DNA from: Flavobacteriales bacterium
Lineage (GTDB): Bacteria; Bacteroidota; Bacteroidia; Flavobacteriales_D; Sanyastnellaceae
Length of the DNA: 64,000 nucleotides
Reading direction: 5' to 3'
Assembly: GCA_016780385.1 (NCBI GenBank)
Contig: JADHLY010000003.1
Coordinates: forward strand, 27,574 to 91,573
Shown here one piece after another: positions 1 through 9,168 of the stretch (within the stretch, counting starts at the first letter, position 1; the number at the start of each line of letters is the position of its first letter). A model generated the notes under the pieces. The model saw only the letters and a program-made list of their open reading frames with translations. It was not told the DNA's origin and made no database searches. The position numbers and the translations under genes were made by a program.

Positions 1-1251
1 GAAGACTACGACCGTGGTGTTGAAGCCATCCGCGACATTCTAAAGGGCAACATCAAAGACCTCGTTCGCACATACGACACAGCCATGCGCGAGGCGGCAG
101 AGCGCTTTGCATTTGAAGCTGCAGAAGACTTCAAGCGCCGCAAGGGGGCCCTCAAAAAATTCCAAGCCAAAAGCACCGTTGTCAATCCCAGCATCCACGA
201 CGTCGAGGTGTATTCCGTTGTGAGCGACCCCGCAGCTGGGTACGTCAACTTCATGAAGGTCATGGATGGCAGCATCGTTCACGGACAAACCATAGAGCTC
301 CGCAAAAGGCTCGAGGAAAGCGACCAAGACCTGCTCGAATATGGGATTTTGGAATTCCGCCGCAGGTTTGACCTGCACAGCCCAGAGATCTATACCAACC
401 TCGATGTGCGGCCCATTCTTGGCGACGTGAAATGGCACGTGCCCCAGCGCGGCGACAAAAAGCGGTTGATTGAGCTTTCCGAGCGCAATGCCAAGTACAC
501 CATGCTCGACAAGCGCAAGCAACAAGAGCAAGTGGACCCAGAGGCGGCACAAAACCGCATCATGGAGACCCTCCAAAAAGACCTCCACCTCAAAGAGCTT
601 CCGGTACACATCGAGTGCTTTGACAACTCCAACATCCAAGGCACCAACCCCGCATCGGCGTGTGTGGTGTTCAAGAAAGCCAAGCCCGCCAAAGCCGACT
701 ACAGAAAGTTCAACATCAAGACCGTCGAGGGACCCGACGACTTTGCATCCATGGCTGAAGTGGTGCACCGCCGATACAAGAGGCTCCGGGACGAAGGCGA
801 AGCACTGCCGCAACTGATCATCGTAGATGGTGGAAAAGGGCAGTTGTCCAGTGCCGTCGGTGCTTTGGAAGACTTAGGGCTCATGGGAAAGGTGGCCATC
901 ATCGGCATCGCGAAGCGTTTGGAGGAACTCTACTTTCCAGGAGACAGCATACCCCTGCACCTCGACAAGCGATCTGAATCATTGAAACTGATTCAACGCA
1001 TGCGCGACGAAGCCCACCGCTTCTCGCTGGAACACCACAGGAAGCGCAGGAGCGCCGCTGCTTTGCGCAGCGAATTGGACGACATCCCAGGCATAGGGCC
1101 CGCCACCCGCCACAAGCTGCTCGCTGCATTTGGCACAGTCGATGGAATCAAAGCCGCAAAAGAATCTGAGTTGCTTCGTGTCACCTCACTCAAGGTCATC
1201 CAAGCCATGCGCTCACACTGGTCAGAAGACACTGGCCAAGCATCAGAGTAA
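1..1251 (+). CDS. uvrC: Excinuclease ABC subunit C (UvrC), C-terminal part, truncated by window start
   Basis: Frame open from base 1; UvrC endonuclease core (HIECFDNSNIQGTNPASACVVF, IIVDGGKGQLSSA) and C-terminal HhH (DIPGIGPATRHKLL). Confidence 0.96.
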   Translation, partial: EDYDRGVEAIRDILKGNIKDLVRTYDTAMREAAERFAFEAAEDFKRRKGALKKFQAKSTVVNPSIHDVEVYSVVSDPAAGYVNFMKVMDGSIVHGQTIELRKRLEESDQDLLEYGILEFRRRFDLHSPEIYTNLDVRPILGDVKWHVPQRGDKKRLIELSERNAKYTMLDKRKQQEQVDPEAAQNRIMETLQKDLHLKELPVHIECFDNSNIQGTNPASACVVFKKAKPAKADYRKFNIKTVEGPDDFASMAEVVHRRYKRLRDEGEALPQLIIVDGGKGQLSSAVGALEDLGLMGKVAIIGIAKRLEELYFPGDSIPLHLDKRSESLKLIQRMRDEAHRFSLEHHRKRRSAAALRSELDDIPGIGPATRHKLLAAFGTVDGIKAAKESELLRVTSLKVIQAMRSHWSEDTGQASE

Positions 1252-1261
1252 GGAACCCTTG

Positions 1262-2374
1262 TCAGTGGGGGTTCGAAAACGCCGGATTGGACAGGAAGTC
1301 AGAGTCTGTCAGGGTGTGCAAAAACGCGATGAGGTCAGAGCGGTCTTGGCTGTCCAAGCCCAACCCGTAGTCCACGTTGTATTGCATCATCGGGTCCATG
1401 GAGGTGCTGGCCACTGCCCCGTGGTCATAATGGTCAATCACCTCATCGATGTTGGCAAAGCGGCCATCGTGCATGTAAGGGGCCGAGACCATGACATTGC
1501 GCAATGAGGGGGTTTTGAATTTGCCACGGTCTGCATCTTCTCCTGTCACGGCCATATAACCGATGTCCTCCATGTCCTCGTCGGCATCCAGCCCGTTGTT
1601 GCCAAACTGGTGACTGGCAAAGTCCAGACCACTGTGGCAATGGGCGCAGTCAGCACCACTAACCTCAGGGTTGAATGGGTCGAATTCATCGAAGAACAAC
1701 TGCCTCCCTCGCTCCTCGCTCTCTGTCAATGACGTCTCCCCCAGCAGCCATTGGTCGTACTTGCTGTTGTTGGACACCATGGTCAGCAAGAATTGCTCCA
1801 GGGCTTTGGCCATCCTCTCAGCGTTGATTTCGTCGGTCCCAAAAGCCCGGGTAAAGGCATGGCGATACTGCTCCAAGGCACTCAACTCGACGGTCAAGCT
1901 CTCCAGGTCTTCGTCCATTTCCAAGCCGTCCTCAACGGGATCAAGCACCTGTTCTCTCAGGGTTGCTGCACGGCCATCCCAGAAAAATCCATGGCCGTGG
2001 TTTTCATCGTGGTGAAGGTGCCAAGCCAGGTTCGAAAGGACCATGCTGTGTCGGGGCCCTTCAATGCCCTGAATGCCCGCACTAAAAACAGCCGCATCCG
2101 AGAAGTTGCGCTGCTGGGCGTGGCAGTCTGCACAGGCTTGGGTGTTGTCACCCGACATCCGCTTCTCGTGAAACAACATCCTGCCCAACTGCACCCCGGC
2201 TTCTGTGAGCGGGTTGTCCTCAGGCCATTGTGGTTCCGGAAAATGCCGAATGTCCAGATTGAATGGTGTTGGGTCCAAGACCACAGGCTCAATGGGGTCT
2301 AACACAGGGTCAGGGTTGCACCCCATCCACAACCCCACAAAGGCCGAAAAAAAGAAGAGACTTCTGCGTGTCAT
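1262..2374 (-). CDS. Diheme cytochrome c peroxidase / MauG-MbnH family protein
   Basis: Two CxxCH heme motifs (CADCH, CAHCH), TPSLRNVMVSAPYMHDGRF motif, lipoprotein-like N-terminus; ATGA overlap with the upstream MbnP-like gene. Confidence 0.9.
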   Translation of the reverse strand: MTRRSLFFFSAFVGLWMGCNPDPVLDPIEPVVLDPTPFNLDIRHFPEPQWPEDNPLTEAGVQLGRMLFHEKRMSGDNTQACADCHAQQRNFSDAAVFSAGIQGIEGPRHSMVLSNLAWHLHHDENHGHGFFWDGRAATLREQVLDPVEDGLEMDEDLESLTVELSALEQYRHAFTRAFGTDEINAERMAKALEQFLLTMVSNNSKYDQWLLGETSLTESEERGRQLFFDEFDPFNPEVSGADCAHCHSGLDFASHQFGNNGLDADEDMEDIGYMAVTGEDADRGKFKTPSLRNVMVSAPYMHDGRFANIDEVIDHYDHGAVASTSMDPMMQYNVDYGLGLDSQDRSDLIAFLHTLTDSDFLSNPAFSNPH

Positions 2375-3324
2375 CCCTGCACCCAGCGCCGGGTAAAACG
2401 ACCACCTTGGCCTGAAACCGTGATCAAAAATGCCCCTGCAGGAACGTCTTTGAGATCATAGGTCCGCGTTCCAGAAGGGATATTGGTTTGGCCCAAAGAG
2501 CGGCCCAACAAATCCAAAAGCTCCACTTGGACCACCGAGCCAAGAGGTGCGTCAAATTGAATGCGCGCACCGCCGTCCAAAGGCATCAGGTTAAACCCAA
2601 AATCCTGAGGCACGGTGGCCTCAACATTGCTCGCCCCAGGCAAGCGAAATACATGGTCAACAGTATTGTTACAGACCAAGACCGCTTCTCCGCTTTCTCC
2701 GTGGTTGATCAGGCCTGCTGACACAGAAAGGTCTTGGTAGAAGCCCAACACATCGGCTTCAACATCCAACACCAAAGTTCCGTCCTCCATGCTGGCCAAA
2801 ACCTCCATCTCTCCTGGGAAATGATTGTTGTCGCCCAATGCATGGATTTCGTGGGTGATGATGCCATTGATGCCTGCTCCGCCTTCCAATGCAACAAAGC
2901 GATAGCCCGCAGACCATCCCCAGTGCATGCTCGGCACCTGCGGCGCCAATGGGTGATCAGATGGCCAGGCAGCAGGGTCGGCGTGGTTGTTGTTGGGGTC
3001 AATACCCACACTAAACTTCAAGGATTCCACATTGGAAACCCCGTCAACCTCACCCAGAGCGTGGGCCACATCCTCGAAGGCGTCGGCCAACACGTAGGCA
3101 CCCTCGATGGGCGTCTCCATTCCTCCGTCGTGGACGAGGGTGAACATGCTGAGGTAATACTCTAAACGATTGATCTCGACCGCTTCACCCAAGATGGTGA
3201 CGACTTCCGCGTCCGCATTGAAATCCAACTGACCCACTTTGTGGTCAATGCGCAATTCAACAGGCGTTTGTGCCTGAACAAAGCCGGCAATGGCAACGAA
3301 AAAGAAAAAGAGTGCAGCCCGCAT
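2371..3324 (-). CDS. MbnP-like copper-binding family protein with C-terminal T9SS type A sorting domain
   Basis: Signal peptide; MHWGWSAGYRFVALEG motif typical of MbnP; C-terminus LLDLLGRSLGQ...YDLKDVPAGAFLITVSGQGGRFTRRWV resembles a T9SS CTD. Confidence 0.82.
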   Translation of the reverse strand: MRAALFFFFVAIAGFVQAQTPVELRIDHKVGQLDFNADAEVVTILGEAVEINRLEYYLSMFTLVHDGGMETPIEGAYVLADAFEDVAHALGEVDGVSNVESLKFSVGIDPNNNHADPAAWPSDHPLAPQVPSMHWGWSAGYRFVALEGGAGINGIITHEIHALGDNNHFPGEMEVLASMEDGTLVLDVEADVLGFYQDLSVSAGLINHGESGEAVLVCNNTVDHVFRLPGASNVEATVPQDFGFNLMPLDGGARIQFDAPLGSVVQVELLDLLGRSLGQTNIPSGTRTYDLKDVPAGAFLITVSGQGGRFTRRWVQG

Positions 3325-3375
3325 AGTCTGACAGAGTTATAGAGTCCAAGGTGAAAATACGAAAATTCCTGCGCA

Positions 3376-3383
3376 TAGCTTTG
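3376..3383 (+). promoter_or_regulatory. Candidate -7 box TAGCTTTG, 4 nt before thiL ATG
   Basis: Matches Bacteroidota -7 consensus TAnnTTTG; spacing would place the TSS at or near the start codon. Confidence 0.5.
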
Positions 3384-3387
3384 TGCC

Positions 3388-4434
3388 ATGGACGCGGAAC
3401 GCACAGAAATAGGTACCATCGGCGAATTTGGCCTTATTGCTGAACTCACCAAGGACATCAAGCTTCAACATCCGCGCACGGTCCTTGGTGTAGGGGATGA
3501 TGCCGCGATCGTGGCCCCACCTGCTTCGGGGAAGCAAACCGTGGTCAGCACCGATTTGCTGTGCGAAGGGATTCATTTCGACCTGATGTATGCCCCGCTC
3601 AAGCACTTGGGCTACAAAGCCATTGTGGTCAACCTGAGCGATTTGTGTGCCATGAATGCACTGCCGACCCATGTGGTGGTCGGCCTCGCCCTCTCTAACC
3701 GATTTAGCGTTGAAGCCGCCAAGGAGTTGTACGCCGGCATGAAGCTCGCTTGTGAGCGCTACAAGGTGGATTTGATCGGCGGAGACACCACCAGCTCAAA
3801 GTCTGGTCTGATGATTTCTGTGACCGCTTTCGGGGAGGTAGAAAAGGACAAGGCAACCCTCCGGAATGGTGCAAAGGCAGGGGATCTCGTGTTGGTGAGC
3901 GGAGAACTTGGGGGGGCCTTCATGGGCCTTCAGGTGCTCGAACGTGAAAAACACGTGTTTCAAGAGGCGCCAGGTGCACAACCCGATTTGACGGGCTTTG
4001 ACGGATTGCTCGAGCGCCAGCTCAAGCCCGAAGCACGCGTAGACGTCGTCGAAGAACTGGCCAAGCTTGAAGTCGTTCCAACATCCATGATCGACATCTC
4101 AGACGGTCTCGCATCCGAAGCCCTGCACATTGCATCGGCATCGGGATGTGGCGTTCGTTTGCACGAGGACAAAATTCCCATGGGCGAAAAGATGTACGAG
4201 ACGGCCCGGGCATTCAATTTGGACCCCACCCTGTGCACCCTCAGCGGTGGCGAGGACTACGAATTGCTCTTCACAGTGCCGCAAGACCGTTTCGAACACT
4301 TCAAAAACCACCCCATGTTCTCCATTGTAGGCTACATGACGGACGACCCTAACGAGCGCACCCTCATCACGCGCAACGGGATGGAGACCGAACTCAAGGC
4401 GCAAGGCTGGGACGGCTTCAAAGAGGAAGAATAA
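3388..4434 (+). CDS. thiL: Thiamine-monophosphate kinase
   Basis: ThiL motifs GVGDDAAIV, STDLLCEGIHFDL, GGDTTSSK, ISDGLASE. Confidence 0.95.
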   Translation: MDAERTEIGTIGEFGLIAELTKDIKLQHPRTVLGVGDDAAIVAPPASGKQTVVSTDLLCEGIHFDLMYAPLKHLGYKAIVVNLSDLCAMNALPTHVVVGLALSNRFSVEAAKELYAGMKLACERYKVDLIGGDTTSSKSGLMISVTAFGEVEKDKATLRNGAKAGDLVLVSGELGGAFMGLQVLEREKHVFQEAPGAQPDLTGFDGLLERQLKPEARVDVVEELAKLEVVPTSMIDISDGLASEALHIASASGCGVRLHEDKIPMGEKMYETARAFNLDPTLCTLSGGEDYELLFTVPQDRFEHFKNHPMFSIVGYMTDDPNERTLITRNGMETELKAQGWDGFKEEE

Positions 4435-4470
4435 CCCTCCTTATGCCCTTTGGCGAACTTTGACGTTCGT

Positions 4471-4491
4471 TATTTGGACTGCGTCCAAATA
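4471..4491. promoter_or_regulatory. Perfect dyad TATTTGGAC-TGC-GTCCAAATA, candidate operator of the suf operon
   Basis: 9-bp perfect inverted repeat with 3-nt centre, located just upstream of a TAnnTTTG box. Confidence 0.55.
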
Positions 4492-4498
4492 GCCTCAT

Positions 4499-4506
4499 TA
4501 CCTTTG
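4499..4506 (+). promoter_or_regulatory. Candidate -7 box TACCTTTG of the suf operon
   Basis: TTTG (4473-4476) - 22 nt - TACCTTTG, Bacteroidota promoter layout. Confidence 0.5.
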
Positions 4507-4548
4507 CGCACCATACCCTGAAAGGGGGATTTTTATTAGGACCAACGG

Positions 4549-4875
4549 ATGATCACTGTCCACGAAAATGCACGCGACCAGGTGCGACGCCTGATGGCTG
4601 AAGATGGCTCCCCCGAAGGCAGCTTCGTGAGGGTAGGCGTTAAAGGGGGCGGTTGTAGTGGCCTCATGTACGAATTGACTTTCGACCATGAGCTCAAAGA
4701 AGGGGACCAAACCTTCGAAGACAATGGCGTGAAAGTCGTGGTCGATCGCAAAAGCTTTTTGTACCTCGTCGGCACGGAACTCCAGTACTCTGGGGGGCTG
4801 AACGGCAAGGGTTTTGTGTTTCACAATCCGAACGCCAACAGAACTTGTGGCTGCGGAGAGAGTTTCTCCATTTGA
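4549..4875 (+). CDS. sufA: HesB/IscA/SufA-type Fe-S cluster assembly protein
   Basis: [16 protein letters not shown] and C-terminal [12 protein letters not shown] cysteine motifs; first gene of suf cluster. Confidence 0.93.
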   Translation: MITVHENARDQVRRLMAEDGSPEGSFVRVGVKGGGCSGLMYELTFDHELKEGDQTFEDNGVKVVVDRKSFLYLVGTELQYSGGLNGKGFVFHNPNANRTCGCGESFSI

Positions 4876-4891
4876 GGCAACAACCGACCGA

Positions 4892-6340
4892 ATGAGCGCC
4901 GCAGAGGAAAACCCGCTTTTGGATGAGTTCACCCGCAAGGAGTATGAATTCGGCTTCACGACGGACATCGATGCAGATACACTTGCACCGGGGCTCAATG
5001 AAGAGGTCATCCGCATCATCAGCAAGAAAAAGAACGAGCCAGAGTGGATGCTCAATTGGAGGCTGGAGGCCTTTAGCGTCTGGCAAACCATGGAAGAACC
5101 GGAATGGGCACATGTTCAGTACAAGAAGCCCGACTACCAGGCCATCAGCTATTACAGCGCGCCCAAATCCAAGGCACCCCTGGGTTCCCTCGATGAAGTC
5201 GATCCGGAGTTGCGGGCGACCATGGACAAGCTCGGCATCTCCATGGAGGAGCAGAAACGCCTTTCTGGCGTCGCTGTGGACTTCGTGATGGACAGTGTCT
5301 CCGTCGCCACCTCTTTCAAGGACAAGTTGGCCGAACTCGGCATCATCTTCTGTTCCATGAGTGAGGCCATTCAGGAACACCCCGAGCTGGTGAAGCAACA
5401 CCTCGGTACTGTAGTGCCGGTCAAGGACAATTTCTTCTCCGCGCTCAACGCTGCGGTCTTCACCGACGGGTCTTTCTGCTACATCCCCAAGGGCGCTAGG
5501 TGCCCCATGGAATTGTCGACCTACTTCCGCATCAACGAAGCGGGAACCGGTCAATTCGAGCGCACACTCGTGGTCGCCGAAGCGGGCAGCTATGTGAGCT
5601 ACCTCGAAGGCTGCACGGCACCGCAGCGCGATGAAAACCAACTGCACGCAGCGGTGGTAGAGCTGATCGCCAAGGACGACGCCGAAATCAAATACAGCAC
5701 GGTCCAGAATTGGTACCCCGGTGACGCCGAAGGCAAAGGAGGCGTCTTCAACTTCGTCACCAAGCGTGGCATCTGTGAAGCCCGCGCGAAAATCAGCTGG
5801 ACCCAAGTTGAAACGGGTTCTGCCGTCACCTGGAAATACCCCAGCTGCATCCTGAAAGGCGATGGCAGCGTGGGCGAATTCTATTCCGTGGCTGTCACCA
5901 ACAACGCACAGCAGGCCGATACCGGTACCAAGATGATCCACCTCGGTGCCAACACGCATTCGACCATCATATCCAAGGGGATTTCCGCCGGAAACAGCCA
6001 AAACAGCTACCGCGGCCTCGTCCAAATCGGACCCCGCGCCCGCAATGCCCGGAACTTTTCGCAGTGTGACTCGCTCTTGATGACCGACACAAGCGGTGCC
6101 CACACGTTCCCGTACATCGAGACGAAGAACCCCACCGCCCACGTCGAACACGAAGCGACCACGTCCCGCATCGGAGAAGACCAAATCTTTTACTGCCTTC
6201 AACGCGGCCTCACCGAGGAGCAAGCCATCGGACTGATTGTCAATGGCTACGCCAAAGAAGTCCTCAACAAACTGCCCATGGAGTTCGCCGTGGAAGCCCG
6301 CAAATTGCTCGCCATCTCCCTCGAAGGGAGCGTGGGTTGA
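4892..6340 (+). CDS. sufB: Fe-S cluster assembly protein SufB
   Basis: SufB family signature ([34 protein letters not shown]); ATG at 4892 chosen over upstream in-frame start. Confidence 0.97.
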   Translation: MSAAEENPLLDEFTRKEYEFGFTTDIDADTLAPGLNEEVIRIISKKKNEPEWMLNWRLEAFSVWQTMEEPEWAHVQYKKPDYQAISYYSAPKSKAPLGSLDEVDPELRATMDKLGISMEEQKRLSGVAVDFVMDSVSVATSFKDKLAELGIIFCSMSEAIQEHPELVKQHLGTVVPVKDNFFSALNAAVFTDGSFCYIPKGARCPMELSTYFRINEAGTGQFERTLVVAEAGSYVSYLEGCTAPQRDENQLHAAVVELIAKDDAEIKYSTVQNWYPGDAEGKGGVFNFVTKRGICEARAKISWTQVETGSAVTWKYPSCILKGDGSVGEFYSVAVTNNAQQADTGTKMIHLGANTHSTIISKGISAGNSQNSYRGLVQIGPRARNARNFSQCDSLLMTDTSGAHTFPYIETKNPTAHVEHEATTSRIGEDQIFYCLQRGLTEEQAIGLIVNGYAKEVLNKLPMEFAVEARKLLAISLEGSVG

Positions 6341-6361
6341 ATACGCCATCCCGATCCAACC

Positions 6362-7123
6362 ATGCTCAAGATCGAAAACCTCCACGCCCGCATCGGCGAT
6401 ACCGAAATCCTCAAGGGCCTGACCCTCAGCCTTGGGACAGGAGAAGTGCACGCCATCATGGGACCCAATGGCTCCGGAAAGAGCACCTTGGCGAGCATCC
6501 TCGCCGGGCGTGAAGACTATGAAGTCACGGCAGGCAGCATCACTTTTGACGGGGTCGACCTGCTCGAACTCGATGCCACAGAACGCGCTGTTGCTGGCAT
6601 CTTCCTCGCCTTTCAATACCCGGTGGAAATCCCCGGTGTGTCCAACATCAACTTCCTGCGGACCGCCCTGAATAGCATCCGCGAACAGCGCGAAGAAGCC
6701 CCCATCTCCGGCAAGGATTTCCTCGCCAAGGTCAAGGCTTGTGCCCAACTGGTCGAACTTGACGGCAAGCTGCGGGACCGCTCGGTCAACGAAGGCTTCA
6801 GCGGCGGTGAAAAGAAGCGCAACGAAGTCTTCCAAATGGCCATGCTCGAGCCGCGCCTCGCCGTGCTCGACGAAACGGACAGTGGACTGGATATCGATGC
6901 CTTGCGCATTGTCTCCCACGGCGTCAACAGCATGCGCTCCGCAGACCGCAGCTTCCTGGTCATCACGCACTATCAGCGCCTGTTGGACCACATCGTGCCC
7001 GACCATGTGCACGTGCTTGCCGGTGGCCGCATTGTGCACAGCGGAGGCAAGGAACTCGCCCTCGAACTCGAAGAGAAGGGGTACGATTGGATTGTCGACG
7101 CGCAAGCCACCGAACAGGCATGA
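6362..7123 (+). CDS. sufC: Fe-S cluster assembly ATPase SufC
   Basis: Walker A GPNGSGKST, FSGGEKKRNEV, LDETDSGLD. Confidence 0.97.
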   Translation: MLKIENLHARIGDTEILKGLTLSLGTGEVHAIMGPNGSGKSTLASILAGREDYEVTAGSITFDGVDLLELDATERAVAGIFLAFQYPVEIPGVSNINFLRTALNSIREQREEAPISGKDFLAKVKACAQLVELDGKLRDRSVNEGFSGGEKKRNEVFQMAMLEPRLAVLDETDSGLDIDALRIVSHGVNSMRSADRSFLVITHYQRLLDHIVPDHVHVLAGGRIVHSGGKELALELEEKGYDWIVDAQATEQA

Positions 7124-8397
7124 GCGAAGTGGCCACACCTTCCAAGCACGCGGTACTCGCCACCCGCATTACCGATGCGTGCTCGGCGCATGGTGTCGTG
7201 GGAGAAGGGAATCCACAGGCCATCGCGGCACTGGAGGCCTTGCCCTACCCGACCACCCGACAAGAGCGCTGGAAATACACCCGCGTCACCCGTCTCTTGG
7301 ACATCGCGCCACAGGCCACTCCTGCAGGCACCCTCCCGGAACCCGTGCTGGCCGGACTCGATGCCCACACCCTCACATTTGTAGCGGGCCAATACATGGG
7401 CGACGACATCCTCGACGAAGGGCCTGAAGGCTGCTTTGTGGGCCCTCGCTCTGTGGCGCTCGAGCGATACCCCCAACGGGTCCTCGAGGGCTCAACCGAT
7501 GGGTTTGCCACTACCGAATGGTTTGCCGCCTTGCAGTCTGCCGCTCCGCAAGACGGCGGTTGTGTCATTGTTCCCGCCGGTCATCGGTTGGAACGGCCTG
7601 TTGTGCTCCGCCATCACATGCCCAGCGGAATCGGCGTTGCCCAGCCTGAGCACCTCTTCCTGATCGGAGACGGCGCCACAGCAGAAGGCATCATCTGGTC
7701 AGACAGCGCCACTGACGCGGCCGGACTCCTGAACGGCGCCATCACAGCCAAAGTGGGCGACATGGCTGATTTCTCCCTCGAAATCGTGCAGGATGAGCCT
7801 GGTGAATTGCACCACATTGGTCACCACCACTTCACGCAAGGGGCCAATAGCAAGCTCACCGTTCGCACCGCGACAGCCAATGCCCATTGGCTCCGCAACG
7901 ACCTGCACATCGTCCAAGACGGTGTTCACGCAGACAGCACCTTCCACGGATGCTACCTGCCCAACGGTCAACAGTTTGTGGATCATCACACCCGCATCGA
8001 TCACGCCCACCCGGACGGCCGTTCCAACGAGCTCTACAAAGGCCTTGCGGCAGACCGGTCCACTGCGGTCTTCAATGGCAAGATCATGGTCCACAAGGAT
8101 GCCCAGCGCATCGAAGCCTACCAGAGCAACCGCAACCTCTTATTGGGAGAGCAAGCGGCCATGTACGCCAAGCCTGAATTGGAAATTTACGCGGACGATG
8201 TTCGGTGCAGCCACGGTTGTACCACAGGACAATTCGACCGCGAAGCCCTGTTCTATCTGCGCTCGCGCGGCATGACAGAAACCGCAGCACACAATTTGCT
8301 CGTACAAGCGTTCCTCGCCGAAGTCCTCGACGGCTTCCGCGAAGAAATCCGCGACTACGTGCACGACGTGTACGCCCGCAGGCTGGGCTGGAGCTGA
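7120..8397 (+). CDS. sufD: Fe-S cluster assembly protein SufD
   Basis: SufBD family (KIMVHKDAQRIEAYQSNRNLLL, ADDVRCSHGCTTGQFD); ATGA overlap with sufC. Confidence 0.95.
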   Translation: MSEVATPSKHAVLATRITDACSAHGVVGEGNPQAIAALEALPYPTTRQERWKYTRVTRLLDIAPQATPAGTLPEPVLAGLDAHTLTFVAGQYMGDDILDEGPEGCFVGPRSVALERYPQRVLEGSTDGFATTEWFAALQSAAPQDGGCVIVPAGHRLERPVVLRHHMPSGIGVAQPEHLFLIGDGATAEGIIWSDSATDAAGLLNGAITAKVGDMADFSLEIVQDEPGELHHIGHHHFTQGANSKLTVRTATANAHWLRNDLHIVQDGVHADSTFHGCYLPNGQQFVDHHTRIDHAHPDGRSNELYKGLAADRSTAVFNGKIMVHKDAQRIEAYQSNRNLLLGEQAAMYAKPELEIYADDVRCSHGCTTGQFDREALFYLRSRGMTETAAHNLLVQAFLAEVLDGFREEIRDYVHDVYARRLGWS

Positions 8398-9140
8398 TGG
8401 AAAACCTGCGCTTAGACAAACTGCTCGTCGAGCGGGGAATGGCCACAAGCCGGCCACGCGCAGAACAACTCATCGTCGAACACGGCGTCAAGGTCAACGG
8501 CCAAACAGTCCACAAACCCGGCAAAAAAGTAGCCGCCGATGCCGCCTTGGAGCCGCTGGGAGCAGAGCTGCAATGGGTGTCGCGGGGGGCGCTGAAGCTC
8601 GTTGCCGCTTTGGATGCATTTGGGCTCGACCCCACTGGCTGCACCGTGCTGGACCTCGGCGCCTCCACTGGCGGCTTTACCGAGGTTTGCTTGCACCGTG
8701 GTGCGGTGCAGGTCCACGCTGTGGATGTAGGGAGCGGTCAATTGGCCGACAAACTGCGCAGCGATGAACGGGTCCACAACCTCGAACAGGTTCACCTCAA
8801 AGATTTGACCGCCGGGCAGCTGCAACCCCGGCCCGATGTTGTGGTCATGGACCTCTCCTTCATTTCGCTATCACACGTTTGGCCCCGACTCACCGAATGG
8901 GTAGCGCCCAAAGGATGGGGCGTTGCGCTCATCAAACCCCAGTTCGAGGTCGGGCCCGCCCATTTGGGCAGAAATGGCATCGTCCGAGACGACAAAGTGC
9001 GCTTAAAAGCGCGCGCGCGCTGTGTGGCCGAAGCAGAAGATGCCGGGCTCCACTGCTCACCCCCCATTGATTCGCCGATTGAAGGCGGAAGTGGCAACCG
9101 TGAATTCCTCCTTCACTTCACATGGGGACACCGCGGCTGA
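8397..9140 (+). CDS. tlyA: TlyA family RNA methyltransferase (S4 domain + FtsJ-like)
   Basis: S4 domain LRLDKLLVERGMATSRPRAEQLI; VLDLGASTGGFTEVCLHRGA; TGATG overlap with sufD. Confidence 0.92.
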   Translation: MENLRLDKLLVERGMATSRPRAEQLIVEHGVKVNGQTVHKPGKKVAADAALEPLGAELQWVSRGALKLVAALDAFGLDPTGCTVLDLGASTGGFTEVCLHRGAVQVHAVDVGSGQLADKLRSDERVHNLEQVHLKDLTAGQLQPRPDVVVMDLSFISLSHVWPRLTEWVAPKGWGVALIKPQFEVGPAHLGRNGIVRDDKVRLKARARCVAEAEDAGLHCSPPIDSPIEGGSGNREFLLHFTWGHRG

Positions 9141-9168
9141 ACCTTTACTTCGTACAGCGGTTCCCCGA

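Noticed and set aside
3325-3387. TPP riboswitch upstream of thiL
   Set aside because: Gap is only about 60 bp and the -7-like box is 4 nt from the ATG; no THI-box-like sequence seen.
4508-4535. Attenuator-like CCCTGAAAGGGGGATTTTTATT in the sufA leader
   Set aside because: Only a 4-bp stem with a 3-nt loop; too weak to support as a terminator or attenuator.
4694-7138. 814-aa minus-strand ORF opposite sufB/sufC
   Set aside because: Antisense to well-supported sufA, sufB and sufC; composition looks like a shadow of GC-biased codon positions with no recognisable domain.
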